Positions 7,897 through 17,481 of a stretch of 32,576 nt of DNA are shown here, in pieces. Made by a program: the position numbers and the translations under genes. Each line of letters begins with the position of its first letter. Position 1 is the stretch's first letter. The stretch is taken from assembly GCA_900315575.1 (NCBI GenBank), contig OMZR01000049.1, positions 1-32,576 on the forward strand, written 5' to 3'. This DNA comes from an uncultured Veillonellaceae bacterium (GTDB lineage: Bacteria > Bacillota > Negativicutes > Selenomonadales > Selenomonadaceae). The notes beneath the pieces are model-generated. The model worked only from the letters and a program-made list of their open reading frames with translations. It was not told the origin of the DNA and did no database searches.

Positions 7897-8103
7897 ATGA
7901 CGGATCAGGAACTCACGCAGCTCGTGCAGGATAAGCTCAACGAGGCTTACAAAGCAAATGAGCACCCCCACAAGTTCTTCATCACGGCCAACGGCCGCGG
8001 CGTCACGGACGGCGGCGATCTCTACAATGCGGTCCTGCAGGATGTCATGCGCGTGATGCAGCAGGCAATGACGGACATCCTCAAAGAGGTGCTGAAGAAA
8101 TAA
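7897..8103 (+). CDS. Small conserved-looking protein, function unknown
   Basis: The product is 68 residues, without membrane segments or signal peptide. It opens MTDQELTQLVQDKLNEAYK, has a central HKFFITANGRGVTDGGD stretch and ends in an amphipathic helix, QDVMRVMQQAMTDILKEVLKK. The ATG at 7897 is set by AGAGGTG six bases upstream; the in-frame GTG at 7888 is part of that site. A TATAAT upstream and a strong terminator downstream (8146-8187) make it a convincing single-gene unit. I recognise no family. Confidence 0.75.
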   Translation: MTDQELTQLVQDKLNEAYKANEHPHKFFITANGRGVTDGGDLYNAVLQDVMRVMQQAMTDILKEVLKK

Positions 8104-8145
8104 GCGTCCTCAATGCATCAGAACATCAACCGATGGAGAGAACGA

Positions 8146-8187
8146 GGAACGGCCCGGAAGCGATCAGCTTCCGGGCCGTTCCTTTTT
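8146..8187 (+). terminator. Intrinsic terminator of the 68-residue gene
   Basis: A perfect 15-bp stem GGAACGGCCCGGAAG / CTTCCGGGCCGTTCC (8146-8160, 8168-8182) with a 7-base loop is followed by TTTTT. On the minus strand it could also slow transcription leaving uvrA, though there it lacks a T-run. Confidence 0.93.
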
Positions 8188-8221
8188 CATGTGCCGTTTT
8201 ATATTGCTGCTTTGAAAAATG

Positions 8222-11050
8222 TCAGTGCTTCTCTTCGAGCAGCGGCTTCAGAAATTTTCCCGTATACGATTCCGGCACTTTGACGATGTCCTCGGGGCGT
8301 CCGGTCGCGACGATCGTGCCGCCGCCGTTGCCGCCTTCGGGGCCAAGGTCGATGATGTAGTCGGCCGTCTTGATGACGTCGAGATTGTGCTCGATGACGA
8401 CGACGGTATCGCCGCCATCGACAAGGCGCTGGAGGATGCCGAGGAGCTTATGGATGTCGGCGGCATGCAGGCCCGTCGTCGGCTCGTCGAGGATGTAAAG
8501 CGTGCGGCCTGTCGAGCGGCGCGAGAGCTCCGTCGCGAGCTTGACGCGCTGCGCCTCGCCGCCCGAGAGCGTCGTCGCTGGCTGGCCGAGCTTGATATAG
8601 CCGAGGCCGACATCCTGGATGACCTGGAGCTTGCGCGCGATGCGCGGTACGTTCTGGAAGAACGCGACGGCCTCGTCAATCGTCATGTCGAGCACATCGG
8701 AGATGTTCTTGCCCTTGTACTTGACTTCGAGCGTCTCGCGGTTATAGCGCGCGCCTTTGCAGACCTCGCAGGGCACGTAGACGTCAGGCAGGAAATGCAT
8801 TTCAATCTTCAAGATACCGTCGCCCTTGCATGCTTCGCAGCGGCCGCCCTTGACGTTGAAGCTGAAGCGGCCGGCTTTGTAGCCGCGCATCTTCGCCTCG
8901 CTCGTCTGGCTGAACAACTCGCGGATGGCGTCGAAGACGCCCGTATACGTCGCAGGATTCGAGCGCGGCGTGCGGCCGATGGGCTGCTGGTCGATGTCGA
9001 TGATCTTGTCGATGTTTTCGAGGCCCTTGATTTTCTTGTGCTTGCCAGGCTTGCCCTTCGCATGATAGAGGCGCGAGGCGATGCCCTTGTAGAGAATTTC
9101 GTTGACGAGCGTCGACTTGCCCGAGCCCGAAACGCCCGTGACGAGCGTCAGCGTGCCGAGCGGGAATCTGACATTGATGTTCTTGAGGTTGTTCTCGGCC
9201 GCGCCGACGACCTCGAGGAACTTGCCGTTTCCCGGACGGCGGCGCGACGGGACAGGGATGAATTTGCGCCGTGAGAGATACGCGCCCGTGATGGACTGCG
9301 GCACCTGCATGATTTCCTGTGCCGTGCCCTGTGCGACGACCTGCCCGCCATTCGCACCCGCTCCCGGACCGATGTCGATGATGTGGTCAGCCGCGAGCAT
9401 CGTGTCCTCGTCGTGCTCGACGACGATCAGCGTGTTGCCGAGGTCCCTGAGGTGCTTCAGCGTCGCGAGCAGGCGGTTATTATCGCGCTGGTGCAGGCCG
9501 ATACTCGGCTCGTCGAGCACATAGAGCACGCCCTGAAGCCCCGAGCCGATCTGCGTCGCGAGACGGATGCGCTGCGCCTCGCCGCCTGAGAGCGTGCCTG
9601 CCGCACGCGAAAGTGTCAGGTAGTCGAGGCCGACATTGAGGAGGAACGTCAGGCGCGCATGGATTTCCTTGAGAATCTGCCCTGCAATCTTCTGCTCGCG
9701 CGCCGTGAGCGGGACGCCCATGAGGAAGTCATCGGCCTCACGGATCGTCATCTGCGTGACTTCATAGATGTTCTTCTCGCCAAAGGTCACGGCGAGCGTT
9801 TCGGGCTTCAGGCGCGCACCGTGGCAGGCTTTGCAGGGAATTTCGGTCATGTAGTTTTCATACGACTCGCGCATCTCGTCGCTGTCCGTCTCATGATAGC
9901 GGCGCTCAAGGAGTGGCAGCACGCCCTCGAACGGCACGTTGTACTCCTTGTACTCGCCGAACATGTTCGTGTAGTGGAAACGGAACCGTTCTTCGCCCGA
10001 GCCGTGCAGCAGCATGTCCTGCGTCGTCTTGTCGAGCTCTTTCCATGGCGTCTCCGTCGTGTAGCCGCGCGCCGCGAGCAACGACGTCATGACGCACATC
10101 GCATACGAATGCGGATTTTTCGACAACGGCGCAAAGACGCCCCCGCCCACGGACAGCGCCGGGTCGGGCAGCACGAGCGCTTCGTCAAACTCCATGTGGC
10201 TGCCGAGGCCCGTGCAGACGGGGCAGGCGCCATATGGGTTGTTGAACGAGAACATGCGCGGCGTGATTTCCGGCAGGCTGATGCCGCAGTCGACGCAGGC
10301 GAAATTCTCGCTGAACATCAGGAGCTCGCCATCGACAATCTGCACGTAGACGACGCCCTCGCCGAGCTTCAGCGCCGTTTCGAGCGAATCGGCCAGGCGC
10401 TGCTCCATGCCTTCGCGCACAATCAGGCGGTCGACGACGACCTCGATGGTGTGCTTCTTGTTCTTTTCGAGGTGAATCGTATCGTTGACATCGTAAACTT
10501 CGCCGTCGATGCGCACGCGCACATAGCCTTCGTGACGGATGTGCTCGAGGATTTTCTTGTGCTCGCCCTTCTTGCCGCGGACGACCTGCGCCATCAGCAA
10601 CAGCTTCGTGCGCTCTGGCAGCGCCGTAATCTGGTCGACCATCTGATCAACGCTCTGCTGCGTGATGGGCTTGCCGCATTTCGGGCAGTGCGGATGGCCT
10701 GTGCGCGCGAACAGCAGGCGCAAGTAATCGTAGATTTCCGTGACCGTACCGACCGTCGAGCGCGGGTTGTGGCTCGTCGTCTTCTGGTCGATGGAAATGG
10801 CCGGCGACAGGCCTTCGATGCTGTCGACATCCGGCTTGTCCATCTGGCCGAGGAACTGCCGTGCGTACGACGACAGCGACTCGACATAGCGCCGCTGGCC
10901 TTCGGCGTAAATCGTATCAAAAGCGAGCGACGACTTTCCAGAGCCCGACAGCCCCGTCACGACGACGAGCTTGTCGCGCGGAATCTCGACGTTGATATTC
11001 TTGAGGTTATGGGCGCGCGCGCCCTTGATCTTGATGACGTTGTTGTCCAA
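8222..11050 (-). CDS. uvrA: Excinuclease ABC subunit A
   Basis: UvrA is the damage-sensing ATPase of nucleotide excision repair; it loads UvrB onto lesions. The 942-residue product is full length. It has Walker [10 protein letters not shown] at 33-41, a zinc module with CPKC and CVDC/CPVC pairs in the first half, and the first ABC signature [18 protein letters not shown]. The second half has a second Walker A (GVSGSGKST), a second zinc finger CEACKGDG...CEVCKGARY, and the second signature [18 protein letters not shown]. The Walker B segments read [12 protein letters not shown] and [12 protein letters not shown]. It starts four bases after the uvrB stop, so the two are one operon transcribed from the promoter upstream of uvrB. 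Confidence 0.98.
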   Translation of the reverse strand: MDNNVIKIKGARAHNLKNINVEIPRDKLVVVTGLSGSGKSSLAFDTIYAEGQRRYVESLSSYARQFLGQMDKPDVDSIEGLSPAISIDQKTTSHNPRSTVGTVTEIYDYLRLLFARTGHPHCPKCGKPITQQSVDQMVDQITALPERTKLLLMAQVVRGKKGEHKKILEHIRHEGYVRVRIDGEVYDVNDTIHLEKNKKHTIEVVVDRLIVREGMEQRLADSLETALKLGEGVVYVQIVDGELLMFSENFACVDCGISLPEITPRMFSFNNPYGACPVCTGLGSHMEFDEALVLPDPALSVGGGVFAPLSKNPHSYAMCVMTSLLAARGYTTETPWKELDKTTQDMLLHGSGEERFRFHYTNMFGEYKEYNVPFEGVLPLLERRYHETDSDEMRESYENYMTEIPCKACHGARLKPETLAVTFGEKNIYEVTQMTIREADDFLMGVPLTAREQKIAGQILKEIHARLTFLLNVGLDYLTLSRAAGTLSGGEAQRIRLATQIGSGLQGVLYVLDEPSIGLHQRDNNRLLATLKHLRDLGNTLIVVEHDEDTMLAADHIIDIGPGAGANGGQVVAQGTAQEIMQVPQSITGAYLSRRKFIPVPSRRRPGNGKFLEVVGAAENNLKNINVRFPLGTLTLVTGVSGSGKSTLVNEILYKGIASRLYHAKGKPGKHKKIKGLENIDKIIDIDQQPIGRTPRSNPATYTGVFDAIRELFSQTSEAKMRGYKAGRFSFNVKGGRCEACKGDGILKIEMHFLPDVYVPCEVCKGARYNRETLEVKYKGKNISDVLDMTIDEAVAFFQNVPRIARKLQVIQDVGLGYIKLGQPATTLSGGEAQRVKLATELSRRSTGRTLYILDEPTTGLHAADIHKLLGILQRLVDGGDTVVVIEHNLDVIKTADYIIDLGPEGGNGGGTIVATGRPEDIVKVPESYTGKFLKPLLEEKH

Positions 11051-11054
11051 ATCG

Positions 11055-13115
11055 TTATCCTTTCTTTGCCGCCTTTGCGGTTGCCGCCCCCGGCAGCGTG
11101 CCGTCGAGTTCGAGAATCATGTCGCGCAGTTCTGCCGCGCGCTCGAACTCGAGCGCGCGCGATGCCTGCTGCATCTCGCGCGTCAGTGTCTTGATGAGGT
11201 TTTCCTTATCCTTCTTCGTGAGCTTGCGCTTCTTCTTGCCGCCCTCTGTGCCATACGTCGCTTTCGTCTCTGCAACGAGCGTCGTCTCAATGAGCGGTTT
11301 GATGGGCTTGACGATGGTCTTCGGCGTAATGCCGTGCTCCCTGTTGTAATCCTGCTGGATCGTGCGGCGGCGCTGCGTCTCGTCGATGGCGCGCTGCATA
11401 GAATCTGTGATACGGTCGGCATACATGATGACATGGCCGTTCGCGTTGCGCGCGGCGCGGCCGATGATCTGGATCAGCGACGTATCCGAACGCAGAAAGC
11501 CTTCCTTGTCGGCGTCAAGAATCGCAATCAGCGAGACTTCCGGCATATCAAGCCCCTCGCGCAGCAGGTTGATGCCCACGAGCACGTCGAACTCGCCCGC
11601 GCGCAGATCGTGAATGATTTCCGCGCGCTCGATCGTCGCGATGTCGGAATGCAGGTAGCGCACGCGGATACCGACCTCTTTGAGATAGTCCGTCAGGTGC
11701 TCGGCCATCTTCTTCGTCAGTGTCGTCACGAGCACGCGCTCATCTTTTTCGATGCGCTTCTTGATCTCGCCGAGCAGGTCGTCGATCTGCCCATCAAGCG
11801 GCCGCACCTCGATCTCCGGGTCGAGCAGGCCCGTCGGGCGGATGATCTGCTGCGCGACCTGCTGCGCATGCTCAAACTCGTACTTGCCCGGCGTCGCCGA
11901 GACGAAGATGATCTGGTTGATACGCGCGGCAAATTCCTCGAACGTCAGCGGACGGTTGTCAAATGCTGATGGCAGGCGGAAGCCGTTCTCGACGAGCGAG
12001 ACCTTGCGGCTACGGTCGCCTGCATACATCGCATGGAGCTGCGGCAGCGTGACATGGCTCTCGTCCATGACGATCAGGAAATCTTCGGGGAAATAATCAA
12101 GCAGCGTATACGGCGCCTCGCCCGCCTTGCGGTGCGTTAGATGGCGTGAATAGTTTTCGATGCCCGAGCAATAGCCGACCTCTTCCATCATCTCGAGGTC
12201 GTAATTTGTGCGCTGTTCGAGCCGCTGCGCCTCAAGCATTTTGCCGTCGCCGCGCAGCTTCGCGAGTTGCTGTTCGAGTTCCTCGCGGATCGTCTGCTGC
12301 GCGATCTTCATGTCGTCCTGCGCCGTGACATAATGCGAGGCCGGGAAAATCATCGAATGCGTGCGCTCGCCGTAGATTTCGCCCGTTGTCGTATCAAACT
12401 CGAGAATGCGGTCAATCTCGTCGCCGAACATCTCAATGCGCACGGCGCGGCTGTTGTAGCCAGCTGGAAACACCTCGATGACATCGCCGCGCACGCGGAA
12501 CTTGCCACGCTCGAACGCGATGTCGTTTCGCTCATAGCGGATGGAGACGAGCTTTCGCAGAATCGCGTCGCGCTCGACCGTCTGCCCTTTGTGCAGCGAT
12601 ACGACCATCTCATGATAGCTTTCCGGCGAACCGAGACCATAGATGCACGAGACCGACGCGACGATGATACAGTCGCGCCGCTCAAACAGCGAGCACGTCG
12701 CGCTGTGGCGCAGCTCGTCGATCTCGTCGTTGATCGACGCGTCCTTTTCAATATACGTATCCGTCGAAGCGATGTAGGCCTCTGGCTGGTAGAAATCATA
12801 GTAGCTCACGAAATAGCCGACATAGTTGTGCGGAAAGAACGTTTTGAACTCGCTTGCGAGCTGCGCCGCGAGCGTCTTGTTGTGCGCGATGACGAGCGTC
12901 GGCTTCTGCACTTTCTCGATGACCTTCGCGATCGTGTACGTCTTGCCCGTGCCCGTCGCGCCGAGGAGCACCTGCGCCTCCTGTCCCGCCTCGACGCCCG
13001 CCGCGAGCTCCTCGATGGCCTGCGGCTGGTCGCCCATGGGTTCAAAAGGAGCAACGACCGTGAACGGCCGCTGCTCATCAAACTGCGTCGTATTGAGTTT
13101 TGGAACCATCGCCAT
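11055..13115 (-). CDS. uvrB: Excinuclease ABC subunit B
   Basis: UvrB is the helicase-like subunit that verifies damage and recruits UvrC. The 686-residue product has Walker A GATGTGKT at 52-59, the beta-hairpin region [34 protein letters not shown], the DESH box ([11 protein letters not shown]), helicase motifs V and VI ([19 protein letters not shown]) and a C-terminal UVR motif ([12 protein letters not shown]) that binds UvrC. I chose the ATG at 13113-13115 because GGGAGGG lies upstream and the open frame beyond it runs through the promoter. It is the first gene of uvrB-uvrA. Confidence 0.98.
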   Translation of the reverse strand: MAMVPKLNTTQFDEQRPFTVVAPFEPMGDQPQAIEELAAGVEAGQEAQVLLGATGTGKTYTIAKVIEKVQKPTLVIAHNKTLAAQLASEFKTFFPHNYVGYFVSYYDFYQPEAYIASTDTYIEKDASINDEIDELRHSATCSLFERRDCIIVASVSCIYGLGSPESYHEMVVSLHKGQTVERDAILRKLVSIRYERNDIAFERGKFRVRGDVIEVFPAGYNSRAVRIEMFGDEIDRILEFDTTTGEIYGERTHSMIFPASHYVTAQDDMKIAQQTIREELEQQLAKLRGDGKMLEAQRLEQRTNYDLEMMEEVGYCSGIENYSRHLTHRKAGEAPYTLLDYFPEDFLIVMDESHVTLPQLHAMYAGDRSRKVSLVENGFRLPSAFDNRPLTFEEFAARINQIIFVSATPGKYEFEHAQQVAQQIIRPTGLLDPEIEVRPLDGQIDDLLGEIKKRIEKDERVLVTTLTKKMAEHLTDYLKEVGIRVRYLHSDIATIERAEIIHDLRAGEFDVLVGINLLREGLDMPEVSLIAILDADKEGFLRSDTSLIQIIGRAARNANGHVIMYADRITDSMQRAIDETQRRRTIQQDYNREHGITPKTIVKPIKPLIETTLVAETKATYGTEGGKKKRKLTKKDKENLIKTLTREMQQASRALEFERAAELRDMILELDGTLPGAATAKAAKKG

Positions 13116-13152
13116 GAAAAAGCCCTCCCGTAACGCGTCGATTGTTGTCCCT

Positions 13153-13181
13153 ATTATAGCGCAACGCCTGTAATTTTTGAA
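13153..13181 (-). promoter_or_regulatory. Promoter of uvrB-uvrA
   Basis: A perfect -10 TATAAT (13153-13158) lies 17 bases from TTCAAA (13176-13181, four of six to TTGACA). An imperfect palindrome GAA-GTACA-TTC (13179-13189) overlaps the -35 and could bind a repressor. It does not match the GAAC-N4-GTTC form of the Firmicute LexA box. Confidence 0.7.
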
Positions 13182-13200
13182 GTACATTCTGCGCCTATAA

Positions 13201-13254
13201 TTTACATGAGTTTTACAAATCATTCACAATCGGATACAAAAATCCTGATATGAT
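13201..13254 (+). promoter_or_regulatory. Pho-box-like promoter of the alkaline phosphatase gene
   Basis: Four hexamers recur exactly every 11 bases: TTTACA (13201), TTTACA (13212), TTCACA (13223) and GATACA (13233). This is the layout of PhoP sites in Firmicutes, tandem TT(A/T/C)ACA-like repeats with five-base spacers. A -10 TATGAT (13249-13254) follows at the distance where the repeats occupy the -35 region, as at activator-dependent Pho promoters. The gene downstream is an alkaline phosphatase, which fits phosphate-starvation control. Confidence 0.82.
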
Positions 13255-13305
13255 GAACACAAGATTTTTCTTTCCCCATGCACTACCAAGGAGGCCGTAT
13301 CTCAC

Positions 13306-14741
13306 ATGAAAAAACGTTGGGCAAAACGCCTTGCCGCCGCCATGCTGGCAGGCGGAGCACTCTTCGGCATGGCTGCACCGCAGGCCGATGCCGCTGACAT
13401 CCGCATCCTGCCGGTCGACACTGCGAAATTCTGGGCCGGAGCGCATTTCGATTTCGACGTGGAAGTCTCGAATGCGAAGAACCTCGGCAACGTCTCCATC
13501 CAGATCAACGGACAGGACGCAAATAAATTCTTCGGCAAGGCACTGGAGCGCAAAGACCTTGGAAACGGCGTCACGTCGTTCCGCGTCAATGACGTCTCGT
13601 TCCCAAAGACCGGCGCGTACAAAATCGACGTGACCGCGTCTGACGCCACGGGCAGCAGTGCGAAAAGTGCCGGGACGTGCTCGCCAAAAGCTATCTCGAA
13701 CAGTACCACCGCCCCGACGTCATCCTGGGCGGCGGCCTCCAGCGGTACCTGCCGAAATCTGTTGCAGGTTCGAAGCGCAACGATGATTTTGACGTCGTCA
13801 AAGCATTCAAAGACCTCGGCTACACCTACGTCACCGATTCGAAAGACATGATGACCGCACCAAACAACAAGCCTCTGCTCGGCCTCTTTACCCCGAGCAC
13901 GATGAATGTCTGGCTCGACCGTGAAATGCTGCGCGACCCGCAGGTACTCGGCGGCCGCATGGACCAGCCGAACCTCATCAATATGACGAAGAAATCCCTC
14001 GACATCCTCTCGCAGAACAAGAACGGATTCTTCGCCATGATCGAGGGCGCGTCCATCGACAAGCAACTCCACAACATGGACTGGCAGCGTGCAGGCTACG
14101 ATACAATCGAATTCGACAAGGCTATTGAATACGCGAATGACTGGTCGAAGAAGCGCGGCGATGACACGCTGATCATCGTCGTCGCCGACCACGCGCACGG
14201 CATCTCCATTACGGGCACGTACCACGAACGTGACGGCAAGAAAGGCACAGAGGCCGTCCGCACCTCGGCCGACTCCATCTTCCCGACGTTCGAGGACAAG
14301 AACGGCGACGGCTTCCCCGACAATCCGGATCCCAACGTCACACTCGCCGTCCAGTACGCGAACCATCCGACCTATTATGAAAACTTCCACTTCCAGCAAA
14401 AGCCGACGGCACCAACGCTCGCTGTGACGAAAACCGTCGAGGAAGCAAAGACCGTCGCCGAAAAGACGGAGTACCATCAGACGACGCAAAATTCGTCCGA
14501 AGCCAACCCCGCCCGCATCCACAAAGGCGATCCGAAACAGCTCGTCCCGGCCAACATCCCGCAGAGCATCACGGACGAATGCCATGCGGCCGATGACGTT
14601 CCGCTGAATGCCGGCGGCCCAGGCTCCGAATATTTCCACGGCGTCATGGACAACACGGAAGTCTACTTCGGCATCCTCCGCGCCCTCGGCATCGACGGCA
14701 CGAAAGACGCCACGCACCTGACACACGACATCGACAAATAA
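13306..14741 (+). pseudogene. Alkaline phosphatase, internally deleted and frameshifted
   Basis: An AAGGAGG site and ATG at 13306 start a protein with a signal peptide (MKKRWAKRLAAAMLAGGALFG, cleavage near ADA). An all-beta N-terminal domain follows, up to about 13660. Reading then stops making sense in that frame. The phosphatase sequence resumes in the +2 frame near 13665 with RDVLAKSYLEQYHRPDVILGG and runs to the stop at 14741. Retained metal-site motifs are MIEGASIDKQLH and VVADHAHG. The start of the catalytic domain, which should hold the first metal aspartate (GDGM-type motif) and the serine nucleophile, is absent. Both a deletion and a frame change are therefore seen at one junction. 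A GTG at 13677 could start the C-terminal part, but that piece would lack the nucleophile. An assembly error is the main alternative. Confidence 0.85.
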
Positions 14742-15689
14742 TCAAGCCTTTCCCCAAATCCACATACACCACACAGAGCGAGGCGGCCTGCAGAATCCCT
14801 GCAGACCGCCTCGCTCCAGGTCTTCCACGCCCTCACCGACACCGATCCACTTGACGGGCATCGCGAGCTGGCTCTTGATACCGATGACAACACCGCCTTT
14901 GGCCGTGCCGTCAAGCTTCGTCAGCACGACGCCTGTGATGGGCGCGGCTTTCGTGAAGAGCTCGGCCTGGCTGATGGCGTTCTGGCCCGTCGTGGCGTCG
15001 AGCACGAGCAGCGTCTCATGCGGTGCGCCGGGGATTTCGCGGCCGATGACGCGGTTGATCTTTTCGAGCTCCTGCATGAGATTCGACTTCGTCTGCAGGC
15101 GGCCGGCCGTATCGACGATCAAGATGTCGACGCCACGCGCTTTCGCCGCCTTGACAGCATCAAACGCGACAGCGGCGGGGTCGGAGCCTTCCTCGTGCTT
15201 GATGACCTTCGCGCCCGTGCGCTGGCCCCAGACCTCGAGCTGGTCGATGGCCGCCGCGCGGAACGTATCAGCCGCCGCGAGCATGACGCTCTTGCCCTGC
15301 TCCTTATAGTATGCCGAGAGCTTGCCGATCGTTGTCGTCTTGCCCGCGCCATTGACGCCGATGACGAGCAGAACGGTCGGGCCTTCAGCCGCGACGCGCG
15401 TCTTGTCATTTTCCTCGCCCGCCGTAAGGATGGCTGTGATTTCCTTTGCGAGGAATGGCTTGAGGTCAGCCGGACTGTTGATTTCCTTTTTCTTGATGCC
15501 CTTGCGCACAGCGGCCATGAGCTTTTCGGTCGTCTGCACGCCGACGTCGGCCATGATGAGCGTCTCTTCGAGCTCGTCGAGAAAGTCGTCGTCGATGTCG
15601 GCATAGCCGATGACGAGCTTCTCGATCTTCTGCGTAAGGTTTTCGCGGGTCTTGTTCAGGCCCTTTTTCAGTTTGTCAAAAAATCCCAT
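14742..15689 (-). CDS. ftsY: Signal recognition particle receptor FtsY with aberrant C-terminus
   Basis: FtsY is the membrane-associated GTPase that receives SRP-ribosome complexes. The 315-residue product has the four-helix N domain, the G1 loop GVNGAGKTTT at 111-120, DTFRAAA, DTAGRLQTKSNLMQEL, TKLDGTAKGG and the GVGEGVEDL closing motif. Family members end DL-x-PF-x5-F-x-x-ALF. Here the last 23 codons (293-315) instead read RGGLQGFCRPPRSVW and onward, and are encoded by a 17-bp palindrome plus flanking sequence. The stop abuts the convergent phosphatase stop with no gap. The acidic A domain found in some FtsY is absent, as is common in Firmicutes. ATG at 15687-15689 follows GGAAGGA. Whether the altered tail is tolerated is unknown. 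Confidence 0.9.
   Translation of the reverse strand: MGFFDKLKKGLNKTRENLTQKIEKLVIGYADIDDDFLDELEETLIMADVGVQTTEKLMAAVRKGIKKKEINSPADLKPFLAKEITAILTAGEENDKTRVAAEGPTVLLVIGVNGAGKTTTIGKLSAYYKEQGKSVMLAAADTFRAAAIDQLEVWGQRTGAKVIKHEEGSDPAAVAFDAVKAAKARGVDILIVDTAGRLQTKSNLMQELEKINRVIGREIPGAPHETLLVLDATTGQNAISQAELFTKAAPITGVVLTKLDGTAKGGVVIGIKSQLAMPVKWIGVGEGVEDLERGGLQGFCRPPRSVWCMWIWGKA
14776..14816. repeat. Long palindrome encoding the ftsY tail
   Basis: The arms GAGCGAGGCGG-c-CTGCAG (14776-14793) and CTGCAG-a-CCGCCTCGCTC (14799-14816) make a 17-bp stem with one mismatch and a 5-base loop. No T-run follows on either strand, so it is not a standard terminator. The sequence is unlike the two-hairpin elements. Its right edge coincides with the last recognisable FtsY residue. 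Confidence 0.85.
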
Positions 15690-15726
15690 CTAAAAAAAGT
15701 CCTTCCTTATTTTTTCTTGCTACGAC

Positions 15727-15732
15727 ATTATA
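15727..15732 (-). promoter_or_regulatory. Likely -10 element for ftsY
   Basis: A perfect TATAAT on the minus strand lies 38 bases before the ftsY ATG. The -35 region at 17 bases is only TTTCGA, so promoter strength is uncertain. Confidence 0.45.
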
Positions 15733-15770
15733 TCATTTTTCATCGCGCATCGAAACTGTAAAAAATCCTT

Positions 15771-15799
15771 TACGATTTTCGTATTTCTGCAAAATCGTA
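15771..15799 (-). terminator. Weak AT-rich hairpin after the NSS transporter gene
   Basis: TACGATTTT (15771-15779) pairs with AAAATCGTA (15791-15799) around an 11-base loop. On the minus strand it is followed by AAGGATTTTTTAC. It may end the transporter transcript before ftsY, though the stem is AT-rich. The rest of 15800-15886 shows nothing clear. Confidence 0.45.
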
Positions 15800-15886
15800 A
15801 AATTTTCTTTACACGTTTTGCACAAAAAGAGCACGTCCCATTTTGCACGGAACATGCCCAAATCTTTCTATGAAATTCTCGTCTGC

Positions 15887-17257
15887 TCACTTGAAGAACA
15901 GCGCGTAATACCCGTTGACGAAAATAGCCAGCACGATAAGCGGCAGGATGTAAGTGATATAGAAGCGAATCCACTTCGGGAAGGCGACGCCTTTGCCGGT
16001 GTCGGCTTCTTTGATGAAGTTGTCCCAGCCCCAGCCATAACGGCTCGTGCAGAAAGCGAGGTAGACGAGGCTGCCGAGCGGGAGGAGGTTGTAGCTGACG
16101 AAGAAGTCTTCGAAATCGAGGACGCCCGAGCCGGGGCCGAAGGGCTGGAAGCCGCTCCAGACGTTGAAGCCGAGCACGCACGGCAACGAGAGCACAATCA
16201 TCGTCGGGATGCCGATCTTGATGATTTTGTGGCGGTCGGCATGCGTGAGCTCGAAGAAGCAGACGATGAGGTTCTCGAAGACGGCGATGATGGTCGACAT
16301 CGATGCGAACGCCATGAAGAGGAAGAACAGCGTGCCCCAGATGCGGCCGAAGGCCATGTGCTCAAAGACGTTCGGCAGCGTGATGAAGAGCAGGTTCGGG
16401 CCTGCCGCCGGGCTGACACCGTAGGCAAAGCACGCCGGGAAGATGATGAGGCCTGCCATGATGGCGACAAACGTGTCGAGCACGATGACCCAGCCCGCCT
16501 CGCCCGTCAGGCGCTTTGACTTGCCGATGTAGCTGCCGAAGACCGCGAGCGCGCCGATGCCGAGCGAGAGCGTAAAGAACGCCTGCCCCATCGCCGCGAA
16601 GATGACTTCCTGCAGGCCGTGCTCCGCGATTTTCGAGAAGTCCGGCATCAGATAGTATGCGAGACCCGCCTCGCTGCCGTCGAGCAGTACGGAATTCGCC
16701 GCGAGGATAATCATGAGGCCAAGCAGGCAGACCATCATGATTTTCGTGATACGCTCGACGCCCGCCTGCACGCCGAGGTAGCAGACGCCGCCGCAGAGGC
16801 AGATCGTCAGTGCCATAAAGCCCGCCATCGTCAAGGGATCGGCGAGCAAGCCGCCGAAGACTTTGCCGACGCCATCGGCATCGAGGCCGACGAACGTGCC
16901 TGACGCCATCAAATAGATGTAGTAAAGCATCCAGCCGGAAATCGTCGTGTAGTACATCATGAGCAGCAGGTTGCCCGCGATGGCGCCGTATTTATAAAGA
17001 TGCCATTTCGTCCCTTTCGGTTCCAGGACATCGAACGACATCGCTGCGCTGCGCACGCTCGCGCGGCCGACGGCGAACTCGGCGACCATGATGGGTAGGC
17101 CGAGGATGGCGAGGAAGACGAGATAGATCAGCACGAACGACGCGCCGCCGTACATTCCCGTGATGTACGGAAAGCGCCAGACGTTGCCGAGGCCGATGGC
17201 GCAGCCAGCCGAGACCAGGATGAAGCCCAGCCGCGTTGAGAAATTTCCACGTTCCAA
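15887..17257 (-). CDS. Sodium-dependent (NSS/SNF family) transporter
   Basis: This is a neurotransmitter:sodium symporter family protein. Bacterial members take up amino acids or related solutes with sodium. The 456-residue product opens with the family signature SAGCAIGLGNVWRFPYI in the broken first membrane helix. About eleven to twelve hydrophobic segments follow, including the AFFTLSLGIGALAVFGSYI stretch of helix 6. The start is a TTG at 17255-17257, chosen because GAGGTG lies six bases upstream and the family-like MERGNFSTRLGF begins there. The GTG at 17264 overlaps that site. It has its own promoter (17331-17359) and stands alone. The substrate cannot be read from the sequence. Confidence 0.92.
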   Translation of the reverse strand: MERGNFSTRLGFILVSAGCAIGLGNVWRFPYITGMYGGASFVLIYLVFLAILGLPIMVAEFAVGRASVRSAAMSFDVLEPKGTKWHLYKYGAIAGNLLLMMYYTTISGWMLYYIYLMASGTFVGLDADGVGKVFGGLLADPLTMAGFMALTICLCGGVCYLGVQAGVERITKIMMVCLLGLMIILAANSVLLDGSEAGLAYYLMPDFSKIAEHGLQEVIFAAMGQAFFTLSLGIGALAVFGSYIGKSKRLTGEAGWVIVLDTFVAIMAGLIIFPACFAYGVSPAAGPNLLFITLPNVFEHMAFGRIWGTLFFLFMAFASMSTIIAVFENLIVCFFELTHADRHKIIKIGIPTMIVLSLPCVLGFNVWSGFQPFGPGSGVLDFEDFFVSYNLLPLGSLVYLAFCTSRYGWGWDNFIKEADTGKGVAFPKWIRFYITYILPLIVLAIFVNGYYALFFK

Positions 17258-17330
17258 AAAATACACCTCATTTGCAGAAGCACGAATCCTTCGTCACTTC
17301 CCTGAAATTTGACATGAATACACGAAACGT

Positions 17331-17359
17331 ATTATAACATCGAACACTCTGCCTTGCAA
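17331..17359 (-). promoter_or_regulatory. Promoter of the NSS transporter gene
   Basis: TTGCAA (17354-17359) and a perfect TATAAT (17331-17336) are separated by 17 bases on the minus strand. Confidence 0.75.
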
Positions 17360-17425
17360 AATACATTTTTCTTGCACCGTGTCCATTCTGCAAAAACAAG
17401 GGTAGATTTTCTCCGTGTAACAATG

Positions 17426-17431
17426 TATAAT
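17426..17431 (+). promoter_or_regulatory. Likely -10 element for the ABC importer operon
   Basis: A perfect TATAAT lies 50 bases before the ATG at 17482. The -35 region is poor. The inverted hexamers GTGTAA (17415-17420) and TTACAC (17459-17464) flank the start region and could be regulatory. No T-box-like leader is present. Confidence 0.45.
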
Positions 17432-17481
17432 AGAGGGCGACAATTTCATCATCTTATATTACACGAAAAGGTGGGTTCCGT

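Noticed and set aside
9659..11194. 511-codon plus-strand open frame opposite uvrA
   Set aside because: Antisense shadow of uvrA; composition is typical of reversed GC-rich codons and no domain is visible.
12267..13133. Long plus-strand open frame opposite uvrB
   Set aside because: Antisense shadow of the conserved UvrB helicase domain.
13178..13190. LexA (SOS) box for uvrB
   Set aside because: The palindrome is GAA-N5-TTC, not the GAAC-N4-GTTC form; kept only as a low-interest observation.
14776..14816. Standard intrinsic terminator between phosphatase and ftsY
   Set aside because: The stem is strong but neither strand has a following T-run, and it is translated as part of ftsY.
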